Assembly (NCBI GenBank): GCA_044361535.1
Contig: JBIKIQ010000006.1
Coordinates: forward strand, 1-64,000
Direction of reading: 5' to 3'
Length of the DNA stretch: 64,000 nucleotides
DNA from: UBA952 sp044361535
Lineage (GTDB): Bacteria; Bacteroidota; Bacteroidia; Flavobacteriales_D; Crocinitomicaceae
The notes under the pieces were generated by a model. The model was not told the DNA's origin, made no database searches, and saw nothing but the letters and a program-made list of their open reading frames with translations. Made by a program: the position numbers and the translations under genes. Of this stretch, positions 25,416 to 34,151 are shown in pieces. Position 1 is the stretch's first letter. Every line of letters begins with the position of its first letter.

Positions 25416-26693
25416 ATGACACCCTTTGAAAATTCACTTGCTTTTGCTCAAAAAATGGATGACAATGATTCATTAAAAGATTTTAGAAATCACTTTCATT
25501 TTCCAACGTTTCATGAAAAGCCGATTCGGTACTTCACCGGAAATTCATTGGGGCTACAACCAAAAAAGGCTTCACAATACATTCATGAAGAACTCGAAGC
25601 ATGGGCAACCTATGGAGTTGAAGGTCATTTTTTAGCAAAACGACCATGGTATGCGTACCACGAAAACTTAACTGAATATACAGCAGAGGTCGTTGGAGCA
25701 AAGCCAATTGAAGTAGTTGTTACCCATTCATTAACTACGAATTTGCATTTACTAATGGTTTCTTTTTATAGGCCGATTGGAAAACGAACCAAAATTTTGT
25801 GTGAGGCAAAAGCATTCCCGAGTGATCAATACGCATTGGAATCTCAAATTAAATTTCACGGATTATCGATGGATCATTTGGTGGAAGTTGCCCCTCGAAA
25901 AGGTGAGCATTTAATTCGTGAAGAAGATATATTAGCCCAGATTAATGAGCTTGGAGACGAACTTGCTATGGTTATGATTGGCGGTGTAAATTATTATACC
26001 GGCCAGTTGTTTGATATGGAGAAAATCACAAAAGCAGGACATGCCGTGGGTGCAATTGTTGGATTTGATTTAGCACATGCAGCGGGCAATATTAATTTAC
26101 TGTTACATGAATGGGGAGTTGACTTTGCCGCGTGGTGTGGATACAAATATTTGAATAGTTCACCTGGGGGTGTTTCTGGAATGTTCGTGCATGAACGGCA
26201 CGCCAACAAACCTGAACTACCGCGATTTGCTGGTTGGTGGGGATATAACAAAGAATCTCGTTTCAAAATGGAGCCGGGATTTGTTCCAATGCCGGGCGCG
26301 GAAGGATGGCAATTGAGCAATGCTCCAGTTCTAGGAATGGCGACACATCTTGCTTCATTAGAATTATTTCACGAAGCGGGGATGGAACGAATTGGTGGAA
26401 AACGAGATGTTCTCACAGCATTTTTAGAATTTATTATTCAAGATGTTTCCGAACGTAATAAAGAGCGTTGCACCTTTGAAATTATTACTCCTTCGGATAA
26501 AACCAAACGAGGAGCGCAATTATCAATTCTGGTTCATGGACAAGGAAAAAATTTATTTGACAAATTGAGTGATGAAGGGGTTGTGGCAGATTGGCGTGAA
26601 CCGAATGTCATTCGCATTGCTCCTGCTCCACTTTATAATTCTTTTGAAGATTGCTATTGGTTTGGGAAGTTATTGGAAAAATCGATTTTGTAA
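25416..26693 (+). CDS. kynU: Kynureninase
   Basis: A PLP enzyme that cleaves kynurenine or 3-hydroxykynurenine to anthranilate or 3-hydroxyanthranilate plus alanine. It is 425 residues from the ATG at 25416, chosen over a TTG at 25377 because the promoter box at 25372-25379 overlaps that codon. Y-F-T-G-N-S-L-G-L-Q-P is at residue ~44, D-L-A-H-A-A-G-N near 222, and the Schiff-base lysine is K244 in W-C-G-Y-K-Y-L-N. No other tryptophan-to-NAD gene is nearby. Confidence 0.93.
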   Translation: MTPFENSLAFAQKMDDNDSLKDFRNHFHFPTFHEKPIRYFTGNSLGLQPKKASQYIHEELEAWATYGVEGHFLAKRPWYAYHENLTEYTAEVVGAKPIEVVVTHSLTTNLHLLMVSFYRPIGKRTKILCEAKAFPSDQYALESQIKFHGLSMDHLVEVAPRKGEHLIREEDILAQINELGDELAMVMIGGVNYYTGQLFDMEKITKAGHAVGAIVGFDLAHAAGNINLLLHEWGVDFAAWCGYKYLNSSPGGVSGMFVHERHANKPELPRFAGWWGYNKESRFKMEPGFVPMPGAEGWQLSNAPVLGMATHLASLELFHEAGMERIGGKRDVLTAFLEFIIQDVSERNKERCTFEIITPSDKTKRGAQLSILVHGQGKNLFDKLSDEGVVADWREPNVIRIAPAPLYNSFEDCYWFGKLLEKSIL

Positions 26694-26790
26694 AAATTCA
26701 CTCATTTTTGTTGAATAAATTTGGCGAATTATTTTGTAACATTTTTTCAACAAAGCACAAATTCAAACCTCGTTAACCGTCTAAAATTCG

Positions 26791-26798
26791 TAGCTTTG
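26791..26798 (+). promoter_or_regulatory. -7 promoter box TAGCTTTG of purH
   Basis: Perfect TAnnTTTG match 17 bases before the purH ATG, giving a leader of about 12 bases. An inverted repeat TTTGTTGAA/TTCAACAAA (26707-26715 with 26746-26754) lies between the kynU stop and this box. Confidence 0.5.
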
Positions 26799-26815
26799 CC
26801 CCTTAATTTTTTGGC

Positions 26816-28342
26816 ATGCAACATAAAAAAATTCAATCCGCATTGGTTTCTGTTTTTGATAAAGATGGTCTGGAACCAATCGTTAAAACACTTCATAATC
26901 AAGGTGTTACTTTTTATTCAACGGGAGGAACGGAAGCCTTTTTAAAAGAACTAAATATCCCGGTTGTTGCTGTTGAAGATGTTACATCCTATCCCTCCAT
27001 TTTAGGCGGTCGTGTAAAAACATTACATCCTAAAATTTTCGGTGGTATTTTGAATCGACGTGATAATGTCTCAGATGTTCAACAGATTGAAGAATTTGAA
27101 ATTCCTGAAATTGATTTAGTTATTGTGGATTTATATCCTTTTGAGGAAACCTTAGCCAGCGGAGGAACACACGAGGAAATCATTGAAAAAATTGACATTG
27201 GTGGCATTTCTTTAATTCGCGCAGCAGCCAAAAATTATAAAGATGTTGTAATCATATCTGCAAAAGCATATTATTCTGAGTTTTTAAATACAATTCAAAA
27301 TCAAAATGGAGAAACGACGCTTCAACAACGTCAAGATTTTGCGCGTGAAGCGTTTCACATTTCTTCTCATTACGATACTAAAATTTTTGAATACTTCAAT
27401 CAAGGAGAAAAATCGTATTTAAAAGTAAGTGAAAGTAATTCTTCCGTTCTTCGCTATGGTGAAAATCCACACCAAAAAGGCATTTATCACGGAGATCTGG
27501 ATGCAATTTTTGATAAACTAAATGGCAAAGAACTTTCCTACAATAATTTATTGGATGTGGACGCTGCGGTAAATCTGATGTATGATTTTTCAGCTGATGA
27601 GCCAACATTTGCAATTTTAAAACATAATAATGCTTGTGGGTTGGCTAGTCGAAAAACCATTAGTGAAGCATACAAAGATGCACTAGCCGGTGATCCAGTT
27701 AGTGCATTTGGCGGTGTTTTAATTGCAAATTCTGAAATAGATATTGAAACGGCTAATGCCATGAATGATTTATTTTTCGAAGTGATTATCGCTCCTTCTT
27801 ATTCAGTTGGGGTTCAGGAAATCCTAACATCAAAAAAGAATCGTATTATTTTACAGCAGAAACCTTTTTCTTGGCCGAAAACAGTTCTTCGATCAGCACT
27901 AAATGGAGTCTTGGAAGAAGATAGAAATGATAAGATAGAACAATCAGCTGACCTAATTCCACAAACGAATAACAAACCTTCTGATTCAGAAATTGAAGAT
28001 TTATTGTTTGCTAACAAAATTGTTAAACATACCAAATCGAATACAATTGTCCTAGCAAAAAACAAACAGTTGTTGGGTAGCGGAACAGGACAAACCTCTC
28101 GGGTTGATGCATTAAAACAAGCCATTGCAAAAGCTAATTCATTTGATTTTGATTTAAAAGGATCTGTTATGGCTTCTGATGCTTTTTTCCCATTTCCTGA
28201 TTGTGTTGAGATTGCTCATAATGAAGGAATCACTGCAGTAATTCAACCTGGCGGATCAATAAAGGACCAATTATCCATAGATTATTGCAATTCTGTAGGA
28301 TTAAAAATGGTTTTTACAGGAACACGTCATTTTAAACATTAA
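26816..28342 (+). CDS. purH: Bifunctional AICAR formyltransferase / IMP cyclohydrolase
   Basis: Last two steps of de novo IMP synthesis. A 508-residue protein. The N-terminal MGS-like cyclohydrolase domain has S-V-F-D-K-D-G at residue ~12 and F-Y-S-T-G-G-T-E-A near 36. The C-terminal formyltransferase has R-Y-G-E-N-P-H-Q near residue 215, K-H-N-N-A-C-G-L-A near 270 (the catalytic Lys-His pair), and a final G-T-R-H-F-K-H. Length is normal. It has its own promoter, upstream of the mreB cluster. Confidence 0.95.
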   Translation: MQHKKIQSALVSVFDKDGLEPIVKTLHNQGVTFYSTGGTEAFLKELNIPVVAVEDVTSYPSILGGRVKTLHPKIFGGILNRRDNVSDVQQIEEFEIPEIDLVIVDLYPFEETLASGGTHEEIIEKIDIGGISLIRAAAKNYKDVVIISAKAYYSEFLNTIQNQNGETTLQQRQDFAREAFHISSHYDTKIFEYFNQGEKSYLKVSESNSSVLRYGENPHQKGIYHGDLDAIFDKLNGKELSYNNLLDVDAAVNLMYDFSADEPTFAILKHNNACGLASRKTISEAYKDALAGDPVSAFGGVLIANSEIDIETANAMNDLFFEVIIAPSYSVGVQEILTSKKNRIILQQKPFSWPKTVLRSALNGVLEEDRNDKIEQSADLIPQTNNKPSDSEIEDLLFANKIVKHTKSNTIVLAKNKQLLGSGTGQTSRVDALKQAIAKANSFDFDLKGSVMASDAFFPFPDCVEIAHNEGITAVIQPGGSIKDQLSIDYCNSVGLKMVFTGTRHFKH

Positions 28343-28371
28343 CTTTACTCTCTATTATTGAAACTTTTTTT

Positions 28372-28379
28372 TAGTTTTG
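28372..28379 (+). promoter_or_regulatory. -7 promoter box TAGTTTTG of the mre cluster
   Basis: Matches TAnnTTTG, about 48 bases before the mreB ATG at 28428. It is the only good box in the purH-mreB gap and would drive the whole mreB-to-PBP1A cluster. Confidence 0.45.
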
Positions 28380-28427
28380 AAGTAGATATAAGGTTTATAA
28401 AAAATACTAATATCAAATTGATAACAA

Positions 28428-29453
28428 ATGGGTTTGTTTAACTTCTTTACTCAAGAGATTGCCATCGACCTTGGAACGGCGAATACATTGATTATTTGGA
28501 ATGATAAAGTTGTGGTTGATGAGCCATCAATTGTAGCGAAAGACATACAAACGGGAAAAGTTGTGGCTATTGGTAAAAAGGCGCAACAAATGCATGGTAA
28601 AACACATCGTTTAATTGAAACGGTTAGACCGTTAAAAGATGGGGTGATTGCAGACTTCCAAAGTGCGGAACAAATGATTCGCGGGATGATTAAAATGATT
28701 AATCCGGGAAGAAGTCTTTTCAATCCATCATTGAGAATGGTTATTTGTATTCCTTCTGGAATTACTGAGGTTGAAAAAAGAGCGGTAAGAGATTCTGCTG
28801 AACATGCCGGAGCGAAAGAGGTATATCTGATTCACGAACCTATGGCAGCAGCTATTGGAATCGGAATCGATGTAGAAGAACCAATGGGTAATATGATCAT
28901 CGATATAGGCGGTGGGACATCCGAAATTGCTGTAATTGCGTTAGGCGGAATCGTTTGTGATAAATCCATACGAATTGCAGGCGATGATTTCACAAACGAT
29001 ATTGAAGAATATATGCGTCGTCAACACAACATGTTAGTAGGTGAGAGAACGGCAGAACAAATAAAAATTGAAGTTGGAGCGGCTATTCCTGAATTGGATA
29101 ATCCACCTGAAGATTTTGCCGTACGTGGTCGTGATTTAGTAACTGGTATTCCGAAAGAAATTATTGTTACGTATTCTGAGGTAGCATATGCTCTTGACAA
29201 AACCATTGCTAAAATTGAAGAAGCAATATTGAGTGCTTTAGAGTTAACTCCCCCTGAACTTTCAGCTGATATTTATAAAACTGGGATTTACTTAGCCGGA
29301 GGAGGGTCAATGCTTCGAGGTTTGGATAAGCGAATTTCATTAAAAACAAAATTGCCAGTTTGGATTGCTGAAGATCCTTTAAGAGCCGTTGCACGTGGAA
29401 CCAGTATCGCTTTAAAAAATATTAACAAATATCAGTTCCTAATTCGCGATTGA
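28428..29453 (+). CDS. mreB: Rod shape-determining protein MreB
   Basis: A 341-residue bacterial actin. The phosphate-1 loop I-D-L-G-T-A-N-T-L is at residue ~14, phosphate-2 I-D-I-G-G-G-T-S-E near 160, and the adenosine loop A-G-G-G-S-M-L-R-G near 290. The N-terminal amphipathic end M-G-L-F-N-F-F fits membrane attachment. It organises lateral wall synthesis with MreC, MreD, RodA and PBP2, all encoded directly downstream in canonical order, implying a rod-shaped cell. Confidence 0.97.
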   Translation: MGLFNFFTQEIAIDLGTANTLIIWNDKVVVDEPSIVAKDIQTGKVVAIGKKAQQMHGKTHRLIETVRPLKDGVIADFQSAEQMIRGMIKMINPGRSLFNPSLRMVICIPSGITEVEKRAVRDSAEHAGAKEVYLIHEPMAAAIGIGIDVEEPMGNMIIDIGGGTSEIAVIALGGIVCDKSIRIAGDDFTNDIEEYMRRQHNMLVGERTAEQIKIEVGAAIPELDNPPEDFAVRGRDLVTGIPKEIIVTYSEVAYALDKTIAKIEEAILSALELTPPELSADIYKTGIYLAGGGSMLRGLDKRISLKTKLPVWIAEDPLRAVARGTSIALKNINKYQFLIRD

Positions 29454-29500
29454 TTTGTTTTTTTATGGCCTAGATTAAGCAGAGTTTTTTAACTTTGTTT

Positions 29501-30340
29501 ATGCGGAATTTGATTGCGTTTTTTCAACGCTTTAGAATCTTTATCTATTTTGTATTTCTTCAAGTAATTGCTTTAAGCTTCTACTTTAGTTATATCGCAT
29601 ATCCAAAGGGTCAATTTCTTACTTCTACTTGGGCTGTATCGGGTACTTTTTTGTCCTGGCAAAATGATTTTCTCAAATTTTTTCATTTAGAAGAAAATAA
29701 TACTACGTTACAACAAGAAAACGTACGTCTCCGCAAGAATCAATTATCCAATTTCGTAAAAATTTCTTCGGAATTAATCAAAAAAAACGATACTGTTTAC
29801 AAACAACATTATGACTATATTCCTGGTAGTGTTATTAATTCAACAGTCACGAGAAGAAATAACTATTTTACGCTAAATATCGGATCAGACCAAGGTGTAG
29901 GTGTGGGAATGGGTGTTTTTTCTGATAAAGGAGTTGTTGGTGTAGTGTATATGACGAGTAAGTATTTTTCACTGGTAAAATCTGTATTAGCCGAGAATAG
30001 CAACATAGATGTAGAAATACAACCCAGCGGCTTGAATGGTTTGTTAAAATGGGATGGCAAAGACCCTCAACGAGGTTCAGTAATAGGTATATCAAGTGAC
30101 GTGAAGTTGGCCAAGAACAGTTTGGTTTACACCCGGGGAGCATCCGGTATTTTCCCAAAAGGAATACCTGTTGGCAGGGTTGAAAAACTTGTTCCTGTTG
30201 AAGGCAGGCCGATTTGGAATGTGGTTGTAAAATTTACACAAGATTACCGATCCATACAAAACGTTTACGTTGTAAAAAACCTTATGCAAGAAGAACAAAA
30301 AAAATTAGAGTCTAATATCCCTATTGAAGAGAAAAAGTAA
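29501..30340 (+). CDS. mreC: Rod shape-determining protein MreC
   Basis: A 279-residue protein with one N-terminal membrane helix (residues ~12-32), a coiled-coil segment (~65-90, E-E-N-N-T-T-L-Q-Q-E-N) and the beta-rich periplasmic MreC domain (G-S-D-Q-G-V-G-V-G-M-G-V near residue 128). The ATG at 29501 is chosen; a TTG two codons upstream also fits the frame. It abuts mreD with stop and start overlapping by one base. It links MreB to periplasmic PBP2. Confidence 0.93.
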   Translation: MRNLIAFFQRFRIFIYFVFLQVIALSFYFSYIAYPKGQFLTSTWAVSGTFLSWQNDFLKFFHLEENNTTLQQENVRLRKNQLSNFVKISSELIKKNDTVYKQHYDYIPGSVINSTVTRRNNYFTLNIGSDQGVGVGMGVFSDKGVVGVVYMTSKYFSLVKSVLAENSNIDVEIQPSGLNGLLKWDGKDPQRGSVIGISSDVKLAKNSLVYTRGASGIFPKGIPVGRVEKLVPVEGRPIWNVVVKFTQDYRSIQNVYVVKNLMQEEQKKLESNIPIEEKK

Positions 30341-30855
30341 TGGCGTTAATGATTGTCCCCATATTGCGTTTTTTAGGAGTGTTTCTACTTCAAGTATTTG
30401 TATTAAATGCTATTGAACCGGGATTTGGAATTCATATAATGGTGTATCCTCTTTTCATTGCTATTTTGCCATTCAGTTACAATATTTTTTCGGTAATGAC
30501 AATTTCATTCTTTCTAGGATTTATGATTGATATCTTTTCAAACACATTTGGATTACACGCCTCAGCAGCATTAACTATGGCTTTTTTGAGACCAACATTA
30601 TATAAATATTTTTTGCCTCGAGATGGGTATGACAATTTGAAACAACCCACTATTTTGGATATGGGGTTGCGTTGGCATATTCTAACATTTGGAACCATGT
30701 TGTTGGTACACCATCTTTGGTTTTTTTCCCTTGAATCCTTTCGCATTGATGAGTTTTTTGTGATTCTGAAAAAAACTATATTTAGCAGCCTAATCACATT
30801 TATTTTGTGTTTTATTCTACAATATATTTTCTTTAAACAAGAAAAAAGCCGATGA
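30340..30855 (+). CDS. mreD: Rod shape-determining protein MreD
   Basis: A 171-residue hydrophobic protein with about five membrane segments. Sequence similarity in this family is weak; F-L-G-F-M-I-D-I-F-S-N-T-F-G near residue 60 is the typical conserved turn. Identified mainly from topology and position between mreC and the PBP2 gene. It overlaps the PBP2 start by 4 bp. Confidence 0.88.
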   Translation: MALMIVPILRFLGVFLLQVFVLNAIEPGFGIHIMVYPLFIAILPFSYNIFSVMTISFFLGFMIDIFSNTFGLHASAALTMAFLRPTLYKYFLPRDGYDNLKQPTILDMGLRWHILTFGTMLLVHHLWFFSLESFRIDEFFVILKKTIFSSLITFILCFILQYIFFKQEKSR

Positions 30856-32723
30856 ATACAGAGGGCAGAAAATACGTAATCATAGTATTTATCTTTTTAG
30901 TAGGAATACTCTATGCTATTCGGCTTTTTTACATGCAAGTAATCGATGAATCTTGGGTTTTACGAGCACAAGAAATTGCTGAAAAAAGAAAAGAAATTAC
31001 ACCAAATCGGGGAGCGATATATGATCGAAATAATAAGCAAATAGTTTCCAATAAAGTCTACTACAACCTCATGTTTGTAGAAGAAAAATTGAAAAACTTT
31101 GATACTATAGCATTCGCGAAAATGTTAGGCTGGACGAAAGAGCAGGTTGCTTCACGATTCAAAGAAATTGTAGAAGGAGAAGGGAGTTACTACAATAAAA
31201 GCACAAAAAAAAGAACGTCAAACTACATGAAATCGAGGGCGTACCCCTTCCTAAAAGAATTAACCTTAGACGAAATATTAAAAATAGCGCCTTTCTTAGA
31301 TAAATTCCCGGGTTTTTACGAAGAGGCGACTAGTATGCGAAGTTATCCCTTCTCTAATGGCGCAAATATTTTGGGCTATCTTGCTGAAGTAACTGGAGAA
31401 GAAATCAAGAAAGATCGGTTTTATAAACCGGCCAATAATATTGGTAGAACCGGACTTGAAAGATTTTATGAAAAAGAGCTCCGAGGCATCAAAGGTATTC
31501 GATATGTGGTTACTTCGGCCATGAATAATGCTATTCAATCCTATGCAGGTGGAAAATACGATACAATAGCTAAACCAGGTGCTAATTTAACACTGGGATT
31601 AGACATAGATTTACAGGCCTATTCAGAAAAGCTTATGCAAAACAAAAAGGGCTGTATTGTTGCTATCGAGCCGTCAACAGGCGAAATATTAACCTTTGTT
31701 TCTGCACCTTCTTTTGATCCGAATTTGTTAATTGGCAAACGAAACATCAGTCAAAATTATCCAAAACTAAATAAGGACCCAAATTTACCGCTTTACCCTC
31801 GTCCATTAGCTTCTGAATATCCTCCTGGGTCAATATTTAAATTAGTACAAGGATTAATTGGTATGCAAGAGGGTGTTATCACTGAAAATTCTGGATTCCC
31901 ATGCACAAAAAGCATGGTTGGTTGTCACGGTCACGAAATGGCAACAGATATTCCAAAAGCAGTTCAATATTCATGTAATCCCTATTTCTACTACGTGATG
32001 AAAAAAATCATACAACAAGGAAAAAAGAAAAATGCTTTTGCTGATGCAGAAATTGGACTTGCTAAATGGGTAAAATATATGAATAGTTTTGGCCTTGGTG
32101 TTAAACTAGAAACGGATATTACAGGCGTCAAAAAAGGACTTATTCCCGGTCCTGCTTTTTACGATAAATGGTATGGATATCACAATTGGCAATTCAACAA
32201 TATTCGCTCAATATCAATTGGACAAGGCGAGGTGAAATTAACCCCACTTCAAATGGCAAATATTGCAGTAATAATAGCCAATAAAGGGTGGTATTACACG
32301 CCGCATTTTGTCAAATCAATTTCAGGCAAGGGGCCTCTAGAGAAGTTCAAAACAAAAAATTACACCATGGTTGACTCCAAATATTTTCCTTCAGTAATTG
32401 AGGGAATGAGGCGCGTGGTGAATGAATCTGGGGGAACTGCAACCTCTGCCAAATTAACTGACATAATTATTGCTGGAAAAACAGGTACTGTTCAAAATCC
32501 ACATGGCAAAGATCACTCTGTATTCATTGCTTTTGCACCCATAGAAAATCCAAAAATCGCAATTGCCGTTTTTATTGAAAATTCAGGTTTTGGAGGAACA
32601 TGGGCGGCACCTACTGCTAGTTTAATTATTGAAAAATTCCTTACTGGAAAAATTACAAACGAAGGCAAAGAGAAAAGAATAATGGAGGCCAAACTTTCTA
32701 ATATTGAAAACGAGAAAGAATGA
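30852..32723 (+). CDS. mrdA: Penicillin-binding protein 2 (elongasome transpeptidase)
   Basis: A 623-residue class B PBP. One membrane helix (residues ~8-26), the dimerisation domain with N-R-G-A-I-Y-D-R near residue 53, and the transpeptidase domain with active-site Ser327 in P-G-S-I-F-K, an S-C-N motif near residue 376 and K543-T-G. It cross-links lateral-wall peptidoglycan together with RodA, whose gene overlaps the end by 4 bp. Confidence 0.95.
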   Translation: MNTEGRKYVIIVFIFLVGILYAIRLFYMQVIDESWVLRAQEIAEKRKEITPNRGAIYDRNNKQIVSNKVYYNLMFVEEKLKNFDTIAFAKMLGWTKEQVASRFKEIVEGEGSYYNKSTKKRTSNYMKSRAYPFLKELTLDEILKIAPFLDKFPGFYEEATSMRSYPFSNGANILGYLAEVTGEEIKKDRFYKPANNIGRTGLERFYEKELRGIKGIRYVVTSAMNNAIQSYAGGKYDTIAKPGANLTLGLDIDLQAYSEKLMQNKKGCIVAIEPSTGEILTFVSAPSFDPNLLIGKRNISQNYPKLNKDPNLPLYPRPLASEYPPGSIFKLVQGLIGMQEGVITENSGFPCTKSMVGCHGHEMATDIPKAVQYSCNPYFYYVMKKIIQQGKKKNAFADAEIGLAKWVKYMNSFGLGVKLETDITGVKKGLIPGPAFYDKWYGYHNWQFNNIRSISIGQGEVKLTPLQMANIAVIIANKGWYYTPHFVKSISGKGPLEKFKTKNYTMVDSKYFPSVIEGMRRVVNESGGTATSAKLTDIIIAGKTGTVQNPHGKDHSVFIAFAPIENPKIAIAVFIENSGFGGTWAAPTASLIIEKFLTGKITNEGKEKRIMEAKLSNIENEKE

Positions 32724-34117
32724 GAAATAACAACTCCCTAACTGGTCGAATAGATTGGATTCTCGTAATTCTGCTACTTTCACTTGTTACGTTGGGAGTC
32801 ACAACATTATATTCTGTTGCATATAATGAGGAACATCCGTTGATTTTTGATATTTCTCAACTTTATGGCAAACAAATAATGTGGTTAGGCATAGCTCTTT
32901 TTTCAGGGTTTATCGTATACTTAATTGATTCTGATATATATAGGAAATTTGCGCTTCCCATATATGGGTTTGTTCTTTTACTCCTTGTAATTGTTCTCTT
33001 TCTACCACCGGTCAATGGTGCTAGGGCATGGCTTGGAATTGGTCCATTGGGGATTCAACCAGCGGAATTTGCCAAAATAGCTGCGGCATTGGTTCTTGCA
33101 AAATTTATCAGTGAGTCAAATTTAAAGGTTCAAAATAATCGGCTTGTTTTAATGGCTTTTTCGATTATCCTAATTCCTATGGTACTCATCCTATTACAGC
33201 CAGATGCAGGAACTTTTGTTGTATTTACTTCTTTTCTTTTTGTAATGTATCGTGAAGGAATCACCTTTGATCCCCTAATATTAAACCTAATTAATTCCTT
33301 TCCAAATGTAAAGTTTAAGCAAACTTGGGTGGGGACCCACTTTATTCCCATTTTGTTTGTTGTAATCATTCTGGCTGTTTTTACGATGCTCTCATCACGA
33401 GTTGCTGTAGCCTTCATTTTTCTTCCCTCCTTTGAAATTTCTGGGTTTATCTTTATAATTGTAACCCTTTCATTGATTGGATTTGTTGGTTTTTTTGTAG
33501 TGCAACAATATAGCTCAAAAAGGGATAGAGGAAACCTGACCAGCGCAGTTATATTAGGATATGCCCTTTCTTTAACAGTAACATTAACCGTTCATTTTGG
33601 ATTTTCTAGTCTAGCGCCACACCAAAAAGAAAGAATCGAATTCTTTTTAGGAATGCGAGAGGATCCTGATGGAGAAGATTACAATAGAAACAGAGCAATG
33701 GCAGCAGTTGGATCTGGTGGTATAAATGGTAAAGGTTACAAAAATGCTTCCGTTTCGAGTGTTCGTGCAAATCATGTTCCTGAAAGTGAAACTGATTTCA
33801 TTTTTTGTCCTTTTGCTGAAGAATGGGGATTCATGGGTTCAATTGTATTGATTTCACTTTACATAGCTATACTAATAAGAATTGTTTTTATTGCTGAAAG
33901 ACAACGTTCTGTTTTTAATAGGGTTTACGCTTATTGTGTGGCTATGATCGTTTTTTACCATGTTGCCATCAACGTAGGAATGAATATAGGATTTGCCCCT
34001 GTCATTGGAATTCCTCTTCCGTTTTTCAGTTATGGTGGATCATCCATCTTGTCTTTCACCATTATGATGTTCATATTGTTAAAATTAGACAGTCAAAGAA
34101 TGGATGTTTTACGTTAA
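32720..34117 (+). CDS. rodA: RodA peptidoglycan glycosyltransferase (SEDS family)
   Basis: A 465-residue polytopic SEDS protein with about 10 membrane helices. Family marks are N-G-A-R-A-W-L-G near residue 97, Q-P-D-A-G-T near residue 161 with the catalytic-site aspartate, and P-L-P-F-F-S-Y-G-G-S-S near residue 435. It is about 95 residues longer than E. coli RodA because of an enlarged middle region (residues ~195-270), usual in Bacteroidota. It polymerises lipid II for the elongasome with PBP2. A TAAATTTG box overlapping its stop (34115-34122) may be an internal promoter for the next gene. Confidence 0.94.
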   Translation: MRNNNSLTGRIDWILVILLLSLVTLGVTTLYSVAYNEEHPLIFDISQLYGKQIMWLGIALFSGFIVYLIDSDIYRKFALPIYGFVLLLLVIVLFLPPVNGARAWLGIGPLGIQPAEFAKIAAALVLAKFISESNLKVQNNRLVLMAFSIILIPMVLILLQPDAGTFVVFTSFLFVMYREGITFDPLILNLINSFPNVKFKQTWVGTHFIPILFVVIILAVFTMLSSRVAVAFIFLPSFEISGFIFIIVTLSLIGFVGFFVVQQYSSKRDRGNLTSAVILGYALSLTVTLTVHFGFSSLAPHQKERIEFFLGMREDPDGEDYNRNRAMAAVGSGGINGKGYKNASVSSVRANHVPESETDFIFCPFAEEWGFMGSIVLISLYIAILIRIVFIAERQRSVFNRVYAYCVAMIVFYHVAINVGMNIGFAPVIGIPLPFFSYGGSSILSFTIMMFILLKLDSQRMDVLR

Positions 34118-34151
34118 ATTTGTGAGATTATTAACTTAAGTAGAGTCTTTC

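Noticed and set aside
26707..26754. Terminator after kynU
   Set aside because: A nine-pair inverted repeat is present but the loop is 30 bases and there is no T tract after it.
29490..29497. TAACTTTG as a promoter for mreC
   Set aside because: It lies three bases before the ATG, so transcription would start at or inside the coding region, and mreC fits the mreB operon with a 47-base gap.
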